60,741 nt of DNA from Vicingaceae bacterium (GCA_018402765.1 JAGYIE010000006.1:1-60741); one strand, 5' to 3'. Numbered from the stretch's first letter, positions 1 through 10,275 are shown. Notes: generated by a model from the letters alone, not told the origin. Program-made: numbers and translations.

Positions 1-2162
1 TAGATAGTACTGAAATTGTAAATGAAGAGTCTTTGACTGATTTGATTTCAGATGGAGAGGCTTCTGATAGTTTAGGTCAAGGTCAATTGTCTGCTGAAGA
101 GTTTGCAAAAGAGAATCCTCTTTTTGCAGTGTTGACACCTGCTATTTTTCAAAATGAACAAGGGAGCTACAGCCCTGGAGACGGTCCGGTGGTTGGTTTT
201 GCTAGAATTTCTGACACTTCAAAAGTGAATGAGTATTTTAGAATGGAAGCTGTTCAAGCATTGTTCCCCTCTAAGTTAAGACTATTGTGGACTGCTAAAG
301 CTTACGATGAAGCAGAGCAAGTGTTGCAGTTGATTGCAATAAAAGTAAATAACAGAGACGGAAAGGCGCCTCTAGAAGGTGATGTTATCACTGACGCATT
401 TCAAGATTTTAGCCCAATGGGTGGTCGTCCCGAAATTACCATGAAAATGGATGCAGTTGGAGCAAAAGAATGGAAAGCTATCACTAAAAGTAACGTTGGT
501 TCTAGTATTGCGATTGTTCTAGATAACTATGTATATTCATTTCCAAATGTGAATCAAGAAATTTCAGGTGGTGTTTCATCTATTGAAGGTGATTTTACTA
601 TTGATGAGGCTAAATTAATTGCAAATATCTTAAAAGCAGGTAAGTTACCTGCTCCCGCAAGAATTGTAGAAGAAGCTATTGTTGGGCCTTCATTAGGTCA
701 GGAAGCAATTTCTTCAGGTTTGTCATCATTCTTAATCGCATTAGTTATCGTATTGCTTTACATGATTTTTTATTATGGTAAAGCGGGTATTGCTTCTGAT
801 ATTGCTTTGTTAGCTAACTTATTCTTTGTTTTAGGAGTTTTAGCGTCTACGAACATTGCTTTAACATTGCCAGGTATAGCAGGTATTGTTTTAACAATTG
901 GTATGTCTGTTGATGCTAATGTTCTTATTTATGAGCGTATTCGTGAAGAGCTTGCCTCAGGTAAGGGAGCTAGATTAGCAATTGAGGATGGATATAAAAA
1001 TGCATACTCATCTATTTTAGATGCAAACGTTACAACTTTGTTAACAGGTGCTATTTTATGGTTCTTTGGGACAGGGCCTGTAGAGGGGTTCGCTAAGACG
1101 TTAGTGATCGGTATTTTTACTTCTTTGTTCTCTGCAATTTTTATCACTCGATTAATCTTTGCTTGGAGATTAGATAACAAGAAAGATATTAGTGTTTCGA
1201 CTCCTATGACAAAAGGTGCATTCCAAAACTTAGCAATTAAATTTGTTGACAATAGAAAGAAATTTTACATCTTTTCAGGTATTTTGATTTTAATCGGTGT
1301 TGGATCATTCGTAACTAAGGGATTGTCTTATGGGATTGACTTTACAGGAGGTAGAACCTATTTAGTTCGATTTGATCAAGAAGTCAACACAGCTGATGTT
1401 AGAAAGTCGTTAGATAATGCTTTCGTTACAACTGATGGCGTTAATTTATCACCAGAGGTTAAAACGTTCGGAAATGCTGACCAAGTTAAGATTACAACCA
1501 GTTACATGATTGATTCAGAGGCCGCAAACGCAGATGAAGAAGTAGAGTCTAAGCTTGATTCGGGATTGTCTCAAATGGGATTAAAATATGAGATCATGAG
1601 CTCTCAAAAGGTAGGTCCTACTATCGCTGATGATATCAAATCATCTTCTGTTTGGGCGATTTTGTTCTCATTAGTAATTATATTCCTTTACATTGTATTT
1701 AGATTTAGAAAATGGCAATATGGTTTGGGAGCTATTGTAGCTATTTTCCATGATGTATTAATTGTTCTTTCAATTTTCTCAATATTCTATGGTATTTTGC
1801 CGTTCTCATTAGAAATTGACCAAGCATTTATAGCAGCAATTTTAACAGTAGTTGGTTACTCTATTAACGATACAGTAGTTGTTTTCGATAGAATTAGAGA
1901 ATATTTAGGCTTACATAAAAAAGCTCCTATGAATGACACAATCAATAAGGCGTTAAATAGTACTTTAAGCAGAACAATTAATACCTCGTTGAGTACAATA
2001 TTTGTATTATTGATGATATTTATTTTCGGTGGAGAGGTGATTAGAGGTTTTGCATTTGCATTATTAGTAGGTGTTATTGTAGGGACATATTCATCCTTAT
2101 GCGTTGCAACGCCTGTTGTAGTTGACTTAGCAAATAGAGCAGAAAAGAAATTGAATAAGTAA
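1..2162 (+). CDS. secDF: Protein translocase subunit SecDF, 5'-truncated
   Basis: Inner-membrane partner of SecYEG that uses the proton gradient to help pull exported proteins across. The reading frame is open from base 3, so the start lies outside the window; the internal TTG at base 33 is not the real start. What is visible is the end of the SecD periplasmic domain, the SecD membrane domain (with the GMSVDANVLIYERI motif) and a complete SecF half beginning near the YGIDFTGG motif, with a second membrane domain carrying the NDTVVVFDRI motif. SecD and SecF are fused in one chain, the usual Bacteroidota arrangement; roughly the first 300 residues are missing. A hairpin terminator follows. Confidence 0.96.
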   Translation, partial: DSTEIVNEESLTDLISDGEASDSLGQGQLSAEEFAKENPLFAVLTPAIFQNEQGSYSPGDGPVVGFARISDTSKVNEYFRMEAVQALFPSKLRLLWTAKAYDEAEQVLQLIAIKVNNRDGKAPLEGDVITDAFQDFSPMGGRPEITMKMDAVGAKEWKAITKSNVGSSIAIVLDNYVYSFPNVNQEISGGVSSIEGDFTIDEAKLIANILKAGKLPAPARIVEEAIVGPSLGQEAISSGLSSFLIALVIVLLYMIFYYGKAGIASDIALLANLFFVLGVLASTNIALTLPGIAGIVLTIGMSVDANVLIYERIREELASGKGARLAIEDGYKNAYSSILDANVTTLLTGAILWFFGTGPVEGFAKTLVIGIFTSLFSAIFITRLIFAWRLDNKKDISVSTPMTKGAFQNLAIKFVDNRKKFYIFSGILILIGVGSFVTKGLSYGIDFTGGRTYLVRFDQEVNTADVRKSLDNAFVTTDGVNLSPEVKTFGNADQVKITTSYMIDSEAANADEEVESKLDSGLSQMGLKYEIMSSQKVGPTIADDIKSSSVWAILFSLVIIFLYIVFRFRKWQYGLGAIVAIFHDVLIVLSIFSIFYGILPFSLEIDQAFIAAILTVVGYSINDTVVVFDRIREYLGLHKKAPMNDTINKALNSTLSRTINTSLSTIFVLLMIFIFGGEVIRGFAFALLVGVIVGTYSSLCVATPVVVDLANRAEKKLNK

Positions 2163-2181
2163 TTTTTATTTTTTAATAGAT

Positions 2182-2216
2182 AGCCCCGTTCTTCTTCGAA
2201 GGACGGGGCTTTTTTG
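2182..2216 (+). terminator. Rho-independent terminator after secDF
   Basis: Arms AGCCCCGT (2182-2189) and ACGGGGCT (2203-2210), with further pairing in the TTCTTCGAAGG loop region, followed by a run of Ts. It separates secDF from tatA. Confidence 0.9.
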
Positions 2217-2224
2217 TAATTTTG
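2217..2224 (+). promoter_or_regulatory. Bacteroidota -7 promoter element upstream of tatA
   Basis: TAATTTTG fits TAnnTTTG exactly. It starts directly after the secDF terminator and 24 bases before the tatA ATG, giving a short leader. No clear -33 TTG; the upstream position falls inside the terminator. Confidence 0.45.
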
Positions 2225-2240
2225 ATTTTTAAAATCTATA

Positions 2241-2504
2241 ATGATGTTGCAATCTGTTTTGTTGTTTTTTAATATTGGCACACCTGAGTTGTTCGTAATT
2301 ATCTTAGTAATTATTATGTTTTTTGGTTCCAAGAAGATTCCTGAATTGGCAAGAGGTTTAGGGAAAGGCATTAGAGAATTAAAGAACGCTACTTCTGATA
2401 TTCAAGAAGAGATTCGTAAAAGCTCGAATGCAGTCAAAGAAGAAATAGATATAACAAAGGATATCAATAGTAAGCCAAGCTCCTCCAATAACAACTCTAA
2501 ATGA
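2241..2504 (+). CDS. tatA: Sec-independent translocase subunit TatA/TatE family
   Basis: Small 87-residue component of the twin-arginine pore that exports folded proteins. Residues about 10-28 form the single hydrophobic helix, followed by the FGSKKIPELARGLGKG hinge and amphipathic helix diagnostic of the TatA/B family, and a polar Ser/Asn-rich tail. Its short length and tail favour TatA over TatB. No tatC is nearby. The stop overlaps the start of the next gene (ATGA), so the two are co-transcribed. It has its own -7 element just downstream of the secDF terminator. Confidence 0.92.
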   Translation: MMLQSVLLFFNIGTPELFVIILVIIMFFGSKKIPELARGLGKGIRELKNATSDIQEEIRKSSNAVKEEIDITKDINSKPSSSNNNSK

Positions 2505-3442
2505 TCGCTTACTTTTTTCTCGTTGTTGGTTTCTTGTTATTAATTTTTAGTGGAGATATTCTAGTTAAAGGTGCTGTTTCTATAGCTTTGAAATTCCAAT
2601 TATCAACTTTGGTAATTGGGATGACTATTGTTTCATTTGGGACATCTGCTCCTGAATTGCTAGTTAGTATTCAAGCTGCTCTAAGCGGCCACCCTGACAT
2701 TTCTATCGGCTCTGTTGTTGGCTCAAATATTTCGAATATAGCCCTCATTCTTGGTATAACAGCCCTTGTATTTCCTATAGCAGTTTCAAAAGCGACGTTG
2801 CGAGTCGATTGGCCAATGATGATGCTATCAACTTTGCTTTTTACAGTGTTAGTGCTAGACGGTGAGTTGTCTTCGTTGGAGGGTGTTTTATTTTTAGCAT
2901 TCCTATCTGGTTTTATTTGGTGGCTAATTTATTCAAATAGAAAAAGTAATTCTACTCCTTCAATATCTGATGATGTTAATGAAGATGATAAGAAAATTCC
3001 TCTATGGAAAGGTATAGGGTTTGTAGTAATTGGTGCCTTGGGATTGGTTCTTGGTGCAGATTTCATGTTAAAGGGTGCAGTTGATACAGCAAGAGAGTAT
3101 AATGTTTCAGAACGAATTATCGGGCTTACGATTGTAGCTTTTGGAACTAGTTTGCCTGAGTTGATTACTTCTTGTGTTGCAGCATTTCGAAAAGAGGCAG
3201 ATATTTCTATAGGGAACCTTATCGGCTCTAATATTTTTAATATTCTTGCTATTCTTGGAATTACTTCCATTATTCATCCAATATCTGTTTCTGAAAGCAT
3301 TATTAATTCAGATAACTATATTTTATTAGGTATAACTTTTTTTGTTTTTCCATTGATGTATTTCGGTAAGAAATTAAGCAGATTGAAAGGCCTTGTTTTA
3401 GTTCTAGTTTATTTTATTTATCTATTTTATTTAATTTATTAG
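2501..3442 (+). CDS. Calcium/sodium antiporter, YrbG/CaCA family
   Basis: Inner-membrane cation antiporter of 313 residues. The two inverted halves each carry the alpha-repeat signature: SFGTSAPELLVS with GSVVGSNISNI in the first half, and AFGTSLPELITS with GNLIGSNIFNI in the second. These acidic and asparagine-containing segments form the ion-binding site. About ten hydrophobic segments are separated by a short charged loop near residues 146-166. The ATG overlaps the tatA stop, which fixes the start and indicates translational coupling. Ion specificity (Ca or another cation exchanged for Na or H) is a family inference. Confidence 0.92.
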   Translation: MIAYFFLVVGFLLLIFSGDILVKGAVSIALKFQLSTLVIGMTIVSFGTSAPELLVSIQAALSGHPDISIGSVVGSNISNIALILGITALVFPIAVSKATLRVDWPMMMLSTLLFTVLVLDGELSSLEGVLFLAFLSGFIWWLIYSNRKSNSTPSISDDVNEDDKKIPLWKGIGFVVIGALGLVLGADFMLKGAVDTAREYNVSERIIGLTIVAFGTSLPELITSCVAAFRKEADISIGNLIGSNIFNILAILGITSIIHPISVSESIINSDNYILLGITFFVFPLMYFGKKLSRLKGLVLVLVYFIYLFYLIY

Positions 3443-3535
3443 TAATTATTTGGGGGTATCTTGATTAAAAGAGTATTTTTTTGGGTGGTTCTGTCTTAAA
3501 ATTGGGGGGTGTGTTTGTAAAAATATATAATCTTA

Positions 3536-3567
3536 TTGTAATGATGTCAATTTTGTAATTACTTTTG
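3536..3567 (+). promoter_or_regulatory. Promoter of the glutamine synthetase gene
   Basis: TTG at 3536-3538 (-33) and TACTTTTG at 3560-3567 (-7, exact TAnnTTTG), spaced 21 bases, inside the preferred range for Bacteroidota sigma-A promoters. The leader to the ATG at 3595 would be about 20 bases. Confidence 0.65.
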
Positions 3568-3594
3568 TGATTTCATTTACCTCAATAAATTATT

Positions 3595-5787
3595 ATGTCA
3601 ACAGTTCGATTTAAAGCATTAGAGGCAGTAATGTCTCGCGCACCAAAAGAAGTTAACTACCCTTCGGCTAAAGTTTCAGATTACTTTGGATCTCATGTGT
3701 TTGATAGAAATGCAATGAATCAGTATATGCCTAAAGATGTTTTTAAGGCGGTAATTAATTCAATTGAAACCGGAACTAGAGTCGAGCGAAAGATTACTGA
3801 TCTTGTTGCAGCATCAATGAAGTCTTGGGCAATGGAAAAAGGGTGCACTCATTATACGCACTGGTTTCAGCCATTGACTGGCACAACTGCGGAGAAACAC
3901 GATGCCTTTTTTGAACCTTTAAGTGACAATTTAGTTGTAGAGCGATTTGATGGGAATCAGCTAGTACAGCAAGAGCCTGATGCTTCAAGTTTACCAAATG
4001 GCGGTATTCGAAATACATTCGAAGCTAGAGGCTATACTGCATGGGACCCATCATCACCGGCTTTTATTATCGGTAAAACTCTCTGTATTCCTACAATATT
4101 TATCTCTTACACAGGAGAGTCTTTGGATTATAAAATGCCCTTATTGAAAGCATTGAATGCGGTTGATAAAGCTGCTGTTCATGTAAATCAGTACTTTGAT
4201 AAAAATGTAAATAAAGTGATTGCAACTCTTGGCTGGGAGCAGGAGTATTTCTTAGTAGATAGTGCTTTGTTTTATGCTCGTCCTGACTTGGTAACTACGG
4301 GGAGAACAGTTTATGGGCATACACCTGCAAAGGGTCAAGAATTAGAAGATCATTACTTTGGAGCTATTCCAGAGAGAGCTAGTGCATTTATGCGTGAGCT
4401 AGAAGTAGAATGTATGAAGCTTGGTATACCTGTAAAAACAAGACATAATGAGGTTGCACCAAACCAATTTGAGTGCGCCCCTATATTTGAAGAAGCCAAT
4501 TTAGCAGTCGACCACAATCAATTGTTAATGGATATTATGGATCGTGTTGCAAGGAAACATGATTTTAGAGTTTTACTTCATGAAAAGCCATATGCAGGGG
4601 TAAATGGTTCAGGGAAACACAATAACTGGTCATTAAGTACAAATACTGGAGTAAACTTATTAAGCCCTGGAAATACTCCAAAGTCGAATCTTCGATTTCT
4701 AACGTTCTTTATTAATACAATAAAAGCGGTTCATGAATACGCAGATTTATTGCGTTCTTCTATTGCAACTCCTGGAAATGAACATAGATTAGGTGCTAAC
4801 GAAGCTCCTCCTGCTATAATTTCTGTATTTATTGGTTCTCAATTAACCAAGGTACTCAATCATATCGAGGATAAGGTAAGTGAGAATAAGGCGCTCTCTG
4901 CTGATGAAAAGACAGAACTAAAGTTGAATATCGGAAAGATTCCAGAATTGTTATTGGATAATACGGATAGAAATAGAACTTCTCCTTTTGCATTTACAGG
5001 AAATAAATTTGAGTTTAGGGCTGTAGGATCAACTGCTAACTGTGCTAATGCAATGACTGTGATTAATACAATTGTTGCAAAGCAATTAATTGATTTTAAA
5101 ACGGATGTAGATGAATTAATTAGTAAAGGGGATAAAAAAGACGATGCAATATTTAAGATACTTCGACGATACGTCGTCGAATCCAAGAAAATAAGATTTG
5201 AGGGAAATGGCTATGGGGATGAATGGTTAAAAGAAGCTGAGAACAGGGGGTTAAAAAATATTACTTCAGCCCCACACGCTCTTGATGTATTAAAAGAAAA
5301 AAGAATAGCTGAGTTATACGAGAGTCAAGAGGTCTTAACTCATAGAGAGTTAGAAGCTCGTCACGAAATTGCTTTGGATAACTACACCACAATGATTCGG
5401 ATTGAATCTAGAGTTATGGGAGATTTGGCAATTAATCATATTGTCCCAGTTGCAATTAGATATCAAAATATTCTAATAAACAATGTAAAAGGGCTAAAGG
5501 CTATTTTTGGAGAGGCCGATTATAAGAAATCTGCTAAAAATCAGTTGGAAATGATTACCAACATTTCTACTCATATTCAAATAATAACTGAGAATTCCGA
5601 ATTAATGAGAGTAGAAAGAAGGCGCATTAATAATCTGCTTACTGCAGAGGAAAGAGCCAAAGAGTACAGTCTTAAAGTTAAACCTTACTTCGATATTATT
5701 CGGAAAAGTGTTGATAAGCTTGAGTTAATGGTAGATGACGAAATGTGGCCATTACCAAAATATAGAGAGCTTTTGTTTACTAAATAG
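3595..5787 (+). CDS. glnA: Glutamine synthetase type III
   Basis: ATP-dependent synthesis of glutamine from glutamate and ammonium. At 730 residues it is the long GSIII (GlnN) class, not the approximately 450-residue GSI. Visible motifs include GWEQEYFLVD near residue 213 (metal-binding glutamates), the NGSGKHNNWSLST block near 337 (ATP/ammonium site), and TPGNEHRLGANEAPPA. The C-terminal extension with IRIESRVMGDLAINHIVPVA is typical of GSIII. The gene stands alone behind its own promoter, with 152 bases of non-coding DNA upstream. No PII or glutamate synthase gene is adjacent. Confidence 0.97.
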   Translation: MSTVRFKALEAVMSRAPKEVNYPSAKVSDYFGSHVFDRNAMNQYMPKDVFKAVINSIETGTRVERKITDLVAASMKSWAMEKGCTHYTHWFQPLTGTTAEKHDAFFEPLSDNLVVERFDGNQLVQQEPDASSLPNGGIRNTFEARGYTAWDPSSPAFIIGKTLCIPTIFISYTGESLDYKMPLLKALNAVDKAAVHVNQYFDKNVNKVIATLGWEQEYFLVDSALFYARPDLVTTGRTVYGHTPAKGQELEDHYFGAIPERASAFMRELEVECMKLGIPVKTRHNEVAPNQFECAPIFEEANLAVDHNQLLMDIMDRVARKHDFRVLLHEKPYAGVNGSGKHNNWSLSTNTGVNLLSPGNTPKSNLRFLTFFINTIKAVHEYADLLRSSIATPGNEHRLGANEAPPAIISVFIGSQLTKVLNHIEDKVSENKALSADEKTELKLNIGKIPELLLDNTDRNRTSPFAFTGNKFEFRAVGSTANCANAMTVINTIVAKQLIDFKTDVDELISKGDKKDDAIFKILRRYVVESKKIRFEGNGYGDEWLKEAENRGLKNITSAPHALDVLKEKRIAELYESQEVLTHRELEARHEIALDNYTTMIRIESRVMGDLAINHIVPVAIRYQNILINNVKGLKAIFGEADYKKSAKNQLEMITNISTHIQIITENSELMRVERRRINNLLTAEERAKEYSLKVKPYFDIIRKSVDKLELMVDDEMWPLPKYRELLFTK

Positions 5788-5838
5788 ACTGACTTTTACA
5801 GTGTGCCTCTCTTGATGCATGCCGTTTTGTTTACTTCG

Positions 5839-5869
5839 TTGTATCATTAAAAAGAATTGTTTATTTTAG
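5839..5869 (+). promoter_or_regulatory. Putative promoter of the OmpA/PD40 gene
   Basis: TTG at 5839-5841 and TATTTTAG at 5862-5869 (seven of eight positions versus TAnnTTTG), spacer 20 bases, 34 bases before the ATG at 5904. Confidence 0.5.
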
Positions 5870-5903
5870 CACCCACTGTATATTAAAATCTTAATTTACC
5901 TCT

Positions 5904-7943
5904 ATGAACTTTAAAACACTAGCAGGTCTTTTTTTCCTAGCTTCTATTTTTTCTCTGAATCTAAATGCACAAAAAAACTTTTTAGCTGAAGCAGACCATG
6001 CATTGTATAATGAGCAGAAGTACTTTGATGCCATTGAAATGTATAAAAAAGCATACACAAAGGAAAAAGGACGAGATGTAAAAGCTGAAATTATTTTCAA
6101 AATTGCCGAGTCTTATCGTCTAAGTGATCAAGCTGAACAAGCAGAAGTTTGGTATGATAAAGCAATTTTAGCACGTTATAATGACCCGATATCTTATTTA
6201 CACTTGGGGGAGATGAAGAAATTGAATGGTAAATATGATGAAGCCATTGTTCAATTTAAAAAGTACATGGCTGAAATGCCCGAAGATCCCCGAGGTGAGT
6301 TGGGTGTTAAGTCTGCTGAAGAATCACAGAAATGGGTAGACCAACCAACAAAATATATAGTAGAGCCAATGAGTTTGATTAACTCTGAAGGATATGACTT
6401 CTCGCCAACATTCTCTGATAAGAAAAATGAAGAAATAATTTTTACTTCACTAAGAGAAGGCTCCACAGGTTCAGGTGTTTCAGCTGTAACTGGCCAAAGT
6501 TTTGCTGACTTATATGTTTCTACGAGAGATAGAAAAGGAAAGTGGAGTGAGCCTGTTTTAGTAGAAGGTATCAATACCGAAAGTGAGGAAGGTTCTGCTG
6601 TAATGAATCAAAGAAAAAATACCATATACTTCACAAGATGTATGGTCGATAAAAAAGGATATTTTGGTTGTAAAATATATCAGGCAAAAAAGATGGGCCA
6701 AGGATTTGGTCAAGAAGAGGCTATCCCTGTAGGTACAGATAGCACCACTATTGGTCACCCTGCTCTTTCAGCTGATGACAATACATTGATATTTGCAGCT
6801 GATTTGGATGGTGGATTTGGCGGTAAAGATTTATGGTATGTAAAACTAATTTCACGCTCTAAAGGATGGTCAGAGCCTATCAATTTAGGATCAAAAATTA
6901 ATACTTCTGGTGATGAAATGTTTCCATATATCCATGCAGACGGTTCGCTTTATTTTGCATCTAATGGTCTGCCTGGAATGGGAGGGTTAGATATTTTTAA
7001 GGCTGAAGTCATGGGCGAAAACAAATGGGGGAATCCTCTAAATATGAAAGCTCCTATAAATTCAAATGCAAATGATTTCGGTATTATTTTCGATGGTAAT
7101 AATAATAAAGGATACTTTACTACAAGCAGACAAGGGGGAAAAGGAGAGGATGATATCTGGTCCTTTTCAGAGCCACCTTTATTATTTGTTCTTCAAGGGT
7201 TAGTTAAAGATTTAGAGTCAGGTGAGCCTTTAGTTGCGGCTACCGTTAGTTTAGTTGGAACAGATGGATCTACTGCTGAAGCAGAAACTGACGCTGCAGG
7301 TACTTTTGAATTTGCTGATAATGCAGGTAACCCATACATTAATCCCAATACTTCTTATTCTATAGCCGTTAGTAAGCCTGGTTATTTGAATGCGAAAGGT
7401 AAGGAAACTACGGTAGGCCTAGAAGAAAGTAAGCGTTTTGCACACTTATATGAATTACAGCCTATCGCTAAAGATAAGGCGATTAAACTGCCAGATATTC
7501 TTTATGCCTTCAACAGCGCCGATTTAACAGAGCAAGCCAAAGATTCGCTTAATTTCCTATACAATACTTTAGCAGATAACCCAACAATTGTGATTGAACT
7601 ATCCTCTCATACAGATAGCAGAGGTAGTGGAGTTTACAATAAAAAGTTGTCTCAAGCTAGAGCCGAGTCTGCAGTAGCTTTCTTAATATCAAGAGGAATT
7701 GCAGCTGATAGAATGGAGGCTAAAGGTTATGGCAAGGAACGATTATTAATTTCTGATGAAGAAATCAATAAATTACCCACAGAAGAAGAACGAGAGGCTG
7801 CACACCAATTGAATAGACGAACAGAATTTACGGTTTTAAGAACAGATTACATCCCTAAGCCTACAATTCCTGAAGTAGAGTCAGGTGATGAAGATGCTCC
7901 CATAGAAAATGAAGATACACCAACCCCTGAAGGTCAAGAGTAG
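5904..7943 (+). CDS. TPR / PD40 beta-propeller / OmpA-like envelope protein (PorE-like architecture)
   Basis: Secreted 679-residue protein with a cleavable signal peptide (residues 1-22, ending NLNAQ; no lipobox cysteine). Order of domains: TPR-like helices about 25-145; PD40/WD40-type propeller about 155-425 with repeated DFSPTFS, GHPALSADD, DEMFPYIHADGSLYFAS and NDFGIIFDGNN blades; carboxypeptidase-regulatory-like beta domain about 428-515; OmpA/Pal peptidoglycan-binding domain about 525-650 (FNSADLT, SSHTDSRGS, LSQARAESA); then an acidic tail. This order matches PorE, a T9SS-associated peptidoglycan-binding protein, but Bacteroidota carry several paralogues of this design, so T9SS membership is inference. 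Confidence 0.85.
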   Translation: MNFKTLAGLFFLASIFSLNLNAQKNFLAEADHALYNEQKYFDAIEMYKKAYTKEKGRDVKAEIIFKIAESYRLSDQAEQAEVWYDKAILARYNDPISYLHLGEMKKLNGKYDEAIVQFKKYMAEMPEDPRGELGVKSAEESQKWVDQPTKYIVEPMSLINSEGYDFSPTFSDKKNEEIIFTSLREGSTGSGVSAVTGQSFADLYVSTRDRKGKWSEPVLVEGINTESEEGSAVMNQRKNTIYFTRCMVDKKGYFGCKIYQAKKMGQGFGQEEAIPVGTDSTTIGHPALSADDNTLIFAADLDGGFGGKDLWYVKLISRSKGWSEPINLGSKINTSGDEMFPYIHADGSLYFASNGLPGMGGLDIFKAEVMGENKWGNPLNMKAPINSNANDFGIIFDGNNNKGYFTTSRQGGKGEDDIWSFSEPPLLFVLQGLVKDLESGEPLVAATVSLVGTDGSTAEAETDAAGTFEFADNAGNPYINPNTSYSIAVSKPGYLNAKGKETTVGLEESKRFAHLYELQPIAKDKAIKLPDILYAFNSADLTEQAKDSLNFLYNTLADNPTIVIELSSHTDSRGSGVYNKKLSQARAESAVAFLISRGIAADRMEAKGYGKERLLISDEEINKLPTEEEREAAHQLNRRTEFTVLRTDYIPKPTIPEVESGDEDAPIENEDTPTPEGQE

Positions 7944-7965
7944 CGCAATAGGATTTATTACACTG

Positions 7966-8003
7966 AACGTCCCTTTCGTAAACATCCGAAGGGGATGTTT
8001 TTT
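7966..8003 (+). terminator. Rho-independent terminator
   Basis: Thirteen-base arms AACGTCCCTTTCG (7966-7978) and CGAAGGGGATGTT (7987-7999) pair fully with two G-U wobbles, followed by a T run. It ends 11 bases before the purM ATG. Confidence 0.88.
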
Positions 8004-8014
8004 ATTTTATACAC

Positions 8015-9184
8015 ATGAGTAACAAAGAAAGATATGCACAAAGAGGAGTTTCTGCTTCTAAAGAAGATGTTCATACTGCTATAAAAAATGTAGATAAAGG
8101 TTTGTTCCCTCAGGCATTCTGTAAGATTGTACCTGATACGTTAACAGGAAGTGATGATCATTGTATCGTTATGCATGCAGATGGAGCTGGTACAAAGTCA
8201 TCTTTAGCATATGCGTATTGGAAAGAAACAGGAGATATTTCTGTTTGGAAAGGTATTGCACAAGATGCTATAATTATGAATACTGATGATCTTCTATGCG
8301 TTGGTGCTGTTGATAATATCTTATTGTCATCTACTATAGGAAGGAATAAGAATTTAATACCTGGAGAAGTTATTTCTGCGATTATTAATGGCACCGAAGA
8401 GGTGCTAAAAAATTTGAGAAATCAAGGGATTGGTATTACGTCTACAGGTGGTGAAACGGCTGATATAGGTGATTTAGTAAGAACCATTATTGTAGACTCC
8501 ACAGTAACCTGCCGTATGAAGAAGTCTGAGGTGATTTCTAATCATAAGATAAAAGCAGGGAATGTAATTGTAGGTTTAGCTTCTTTTGGGCAAGCTTCCT
8601 ATGAAACCGAATACAATGGAGGAATGGGAAGTAACGGTTTGACTAGTGCTCGACATGATGTGTTTGGCGGAGAAATTAAGAACAAGTATCCGGAGACATT
8701 TGATGCTAGAATACCAGATGAGTTAACCTATTCCGGAACATATAATTTGACCGATCGGATAGATGGGATTTCTATTGATGTTGGTAAATTAGTTTTATCA
8801 CCAACACGAACGTATGCTCCAATTATTAAAAAGATATTGGAGAAATATAAAGGAGTTATTAACGGAATGGTGCATTGCAGCGGTGGGGCACAAACTAAGG
8901 TGCTACATTTTGTCGACAACGTTCATGTAATAAAGGACAATTTATTTGATGTTCCTCCACTCTTTAAATTGATAAAGGAACAGTCTGGTACAGAGTGGAA
9001 TGAAATGTACAAGGTGTTTAATATGGGGCATCGTATGGAATTGTACGTGGATGAAGCTATTGCGAGTGATATTATAACGATATCTAAGACATTTAATGTA
9101 GATGCTCAAATTGTAGGTAGAGTTGAGGCATTTAATGGAAAAAAGTTAACAATCAAGAGCGAGTTCGGAGAATTTATATATTAA
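8015..9184 (+). CDS. purM: Phosphoribosylformylglycinamidine cyclo-ligase (AIR synthase)
   Basis: ATP-dependent ring closure of FGAM to aminoimidazole ribotide in de novo purine synthesis. The 389-residue protein starts [13 protein letters not shown] and shows the AIR synthase landmarks: [12 protein letters not shown], the [16 protein letters not shown] metal/ATP region, [11 protein letters not shown] and the C-terminal half with [11 protein letters not shown] and [12 protein letters not shown]. It is the divergent Bacteroidota form, longer than the roughly 345-residue enterobacterial enzyme. Only 5 bases separate it from prfA, and it heads the operon with prfA and pyrF. I see no purine riboswitch upstream. 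Confidence 0.9.
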   Translation: MSNKERYAQRGVSASKEDVHTAIKNVDKGLFPQAFCKIVPDTLTGSDDHCIVMHADGAGTKSSLAYAYWKETGDISVWKGIAQDAIIMNTDDLLCVGAVDNILLSSTIGRNKNLIPGEVISAIINGTEEVLKNLRNQGIGITSTGGETADIGDLVRTIIVDSTVTCRMKKSEVISNHKIKAGNVIVGLASFGQASYETEYNGGMGSNGLTSARHDVFGGEIKNKYPETFDARIPDELTYSGTYNLTDRIDGISIDVGKLVLSPTRTYAPIIKKILEKYKGVINGMVHCSGGAQTKVLHFVDNVHVIKDNLFDVPPLFKLIKEQSGTEWNEMYKVFNMGHRMELYVDEAIASDIITISKTFNVDAQIVGRVEAFNGKKLTIKSEFGEFIY

Positions 9185-9189
9185 AAGCT

Positions 9190-10272
9190 ATGAGCAATTT
9201 ATTGCAAAAATTACAATCGATAAAGGAGCGTTGGGAAGAAGTTTCCCAGCTTATCGTAGATCCTGAGATAATTTCAGATATGGATCGATATGTAAAACTG
9301 AATAAAGAATATAAAGATCTGGAGGTTTTCGTTCAAACACATGACGAATACAAAAATGTACTAGATAATATCGAGTCATCAAGAGAAATAATCTCCAAAG
9401 AGAAGGACGAAGAGTTTCGTGAAATGGCGAAAATGGAGTATGATGAATTGATAGAAAGAAGAGATGCCCTCGAAGAGGAAATCAAAGTTATGCTAATCCC
9501 CAAAGATCCTGAAGATTCTAAGAATGTAATTGTAGAAATAAGAGGTGGTACAGGAGGCGATGAGGCAGCTATTTTTGCAGGAGATTTATACAATATGTAT
9601 ACGCGATTTATTCAAAATAAGGGATGGAAATTCGAAGTACTTTCGATGAATGAGGGCACTTCTGGTGGATTTAAAGAAGTTTCATTTAGTGTTAGTGGTG
9701 ATGATATTTATGGAACCTTAAAATATGAATCTGGAGTGCATCGCGTTCAGCGAGTTCCTCAAACAGAAACTCAAGGACGGGTTCATACCTCTGCTGCTAC
9801 AGTGGCTGTTTTACCCGAAGCTGACGAAGTAGATATTAATTTAAACATGTCTGATATTAAAAAAGATACTTTTAGATCCTCAGGAGCAGGTGGGCAGCAC
9901 GTAAACAAAACAGAATCTGCAGTTCGCCTAACTCACTTGCCTACTAATACCGTAGTGGAGTGTCAGGAAGGGAGAAGTCAAATTAAAAACTATGCTCAAG
10001 CACTTACAGTGCTTCGTTCAAGGTTGTACGAAAAAGAGCTTGCGATTAAAAATGCAGAACGAGCAGAGCAGAGGAGAACGCTGGTTTCTTCAGGCGATCG
10101 ATCTGCTAAAATTAGAACGTATAATTACCCTCAAGGAAGAGTAACTGATCATAGAATAAACTTGACATTATATAATCTGGATGCTATAATTAATGGTGCT
10201 TTAGATGAGGTTAATGATGCGCTAAAAATGGCAGAGAATACAGAAAAAATGAAAGAAGGATCAATCGACTAA
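9190..10272 (+). CDS. prfA: Peptide chain release factor 1
   Basis: Terminates translation at UAA and UAG. Length 360 is standard. The catalytic GGQ lies at 234-236 ([14 protein letters not shown]), and the codon-recognition PxT tripeptide at 190-192 reads PQT in [14 protein letters not shown], where E. coli RF1 has PAT. The N-terminal third is the expected helical domain. Absence of the RF2 SPF tripeptide and of an internal frameshift assigns it to RF1. Sits tightly between purM (5 bases) and pyrF (3 bases). Confidence 0.97.
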   Translation: MSNLLQKLQSIKERWEEVSQLIVDPEIISDMDRYVKLNKEYKDLEVFVQTHDEYKNVLDNIESSREIISKEKDEEFREMAKMEYDELIERRDALEEEIKVMLIPKDPEDSKNVIVEIRGGTGGDEAAIFAGDLYNMYTRFIQNKGWKFEVLSMNEGTSGGFKEVSFSVSGDDIYGTLKYESGVHRVQRVPQTETQGRVHTSAATVAVLPEADEVDINLNMSDIKKDTFRSSGAGGQHVNKTESAVRLTHLPTNTVVECQEGRSQIKNYAQALTVLRSRLYEKELAIKNAERAEQRRTLVSSGDRSAKIRTYNYPQGRVTDHRINLTLYNLDAIINGALDEVNDALKMAENTEKMKEGSID

Positions 10273-10275
10273 TCA

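Noticed and set aside
1856-2371. 171-codon antisense frame across the secDF end and tatA
   Set aside because: It runs through a strong terminator and two well-supported plus-strand genes; the protein looks like a shadow translation.
9757-9765. PQT instead of PAT in the RF1 codon-recognition tripeptide as a sign of altered stop-codon use
   Set aside because: The middle position varies among RF1 proteins, and genes in the window end in TAA, TAG and TGA alike.
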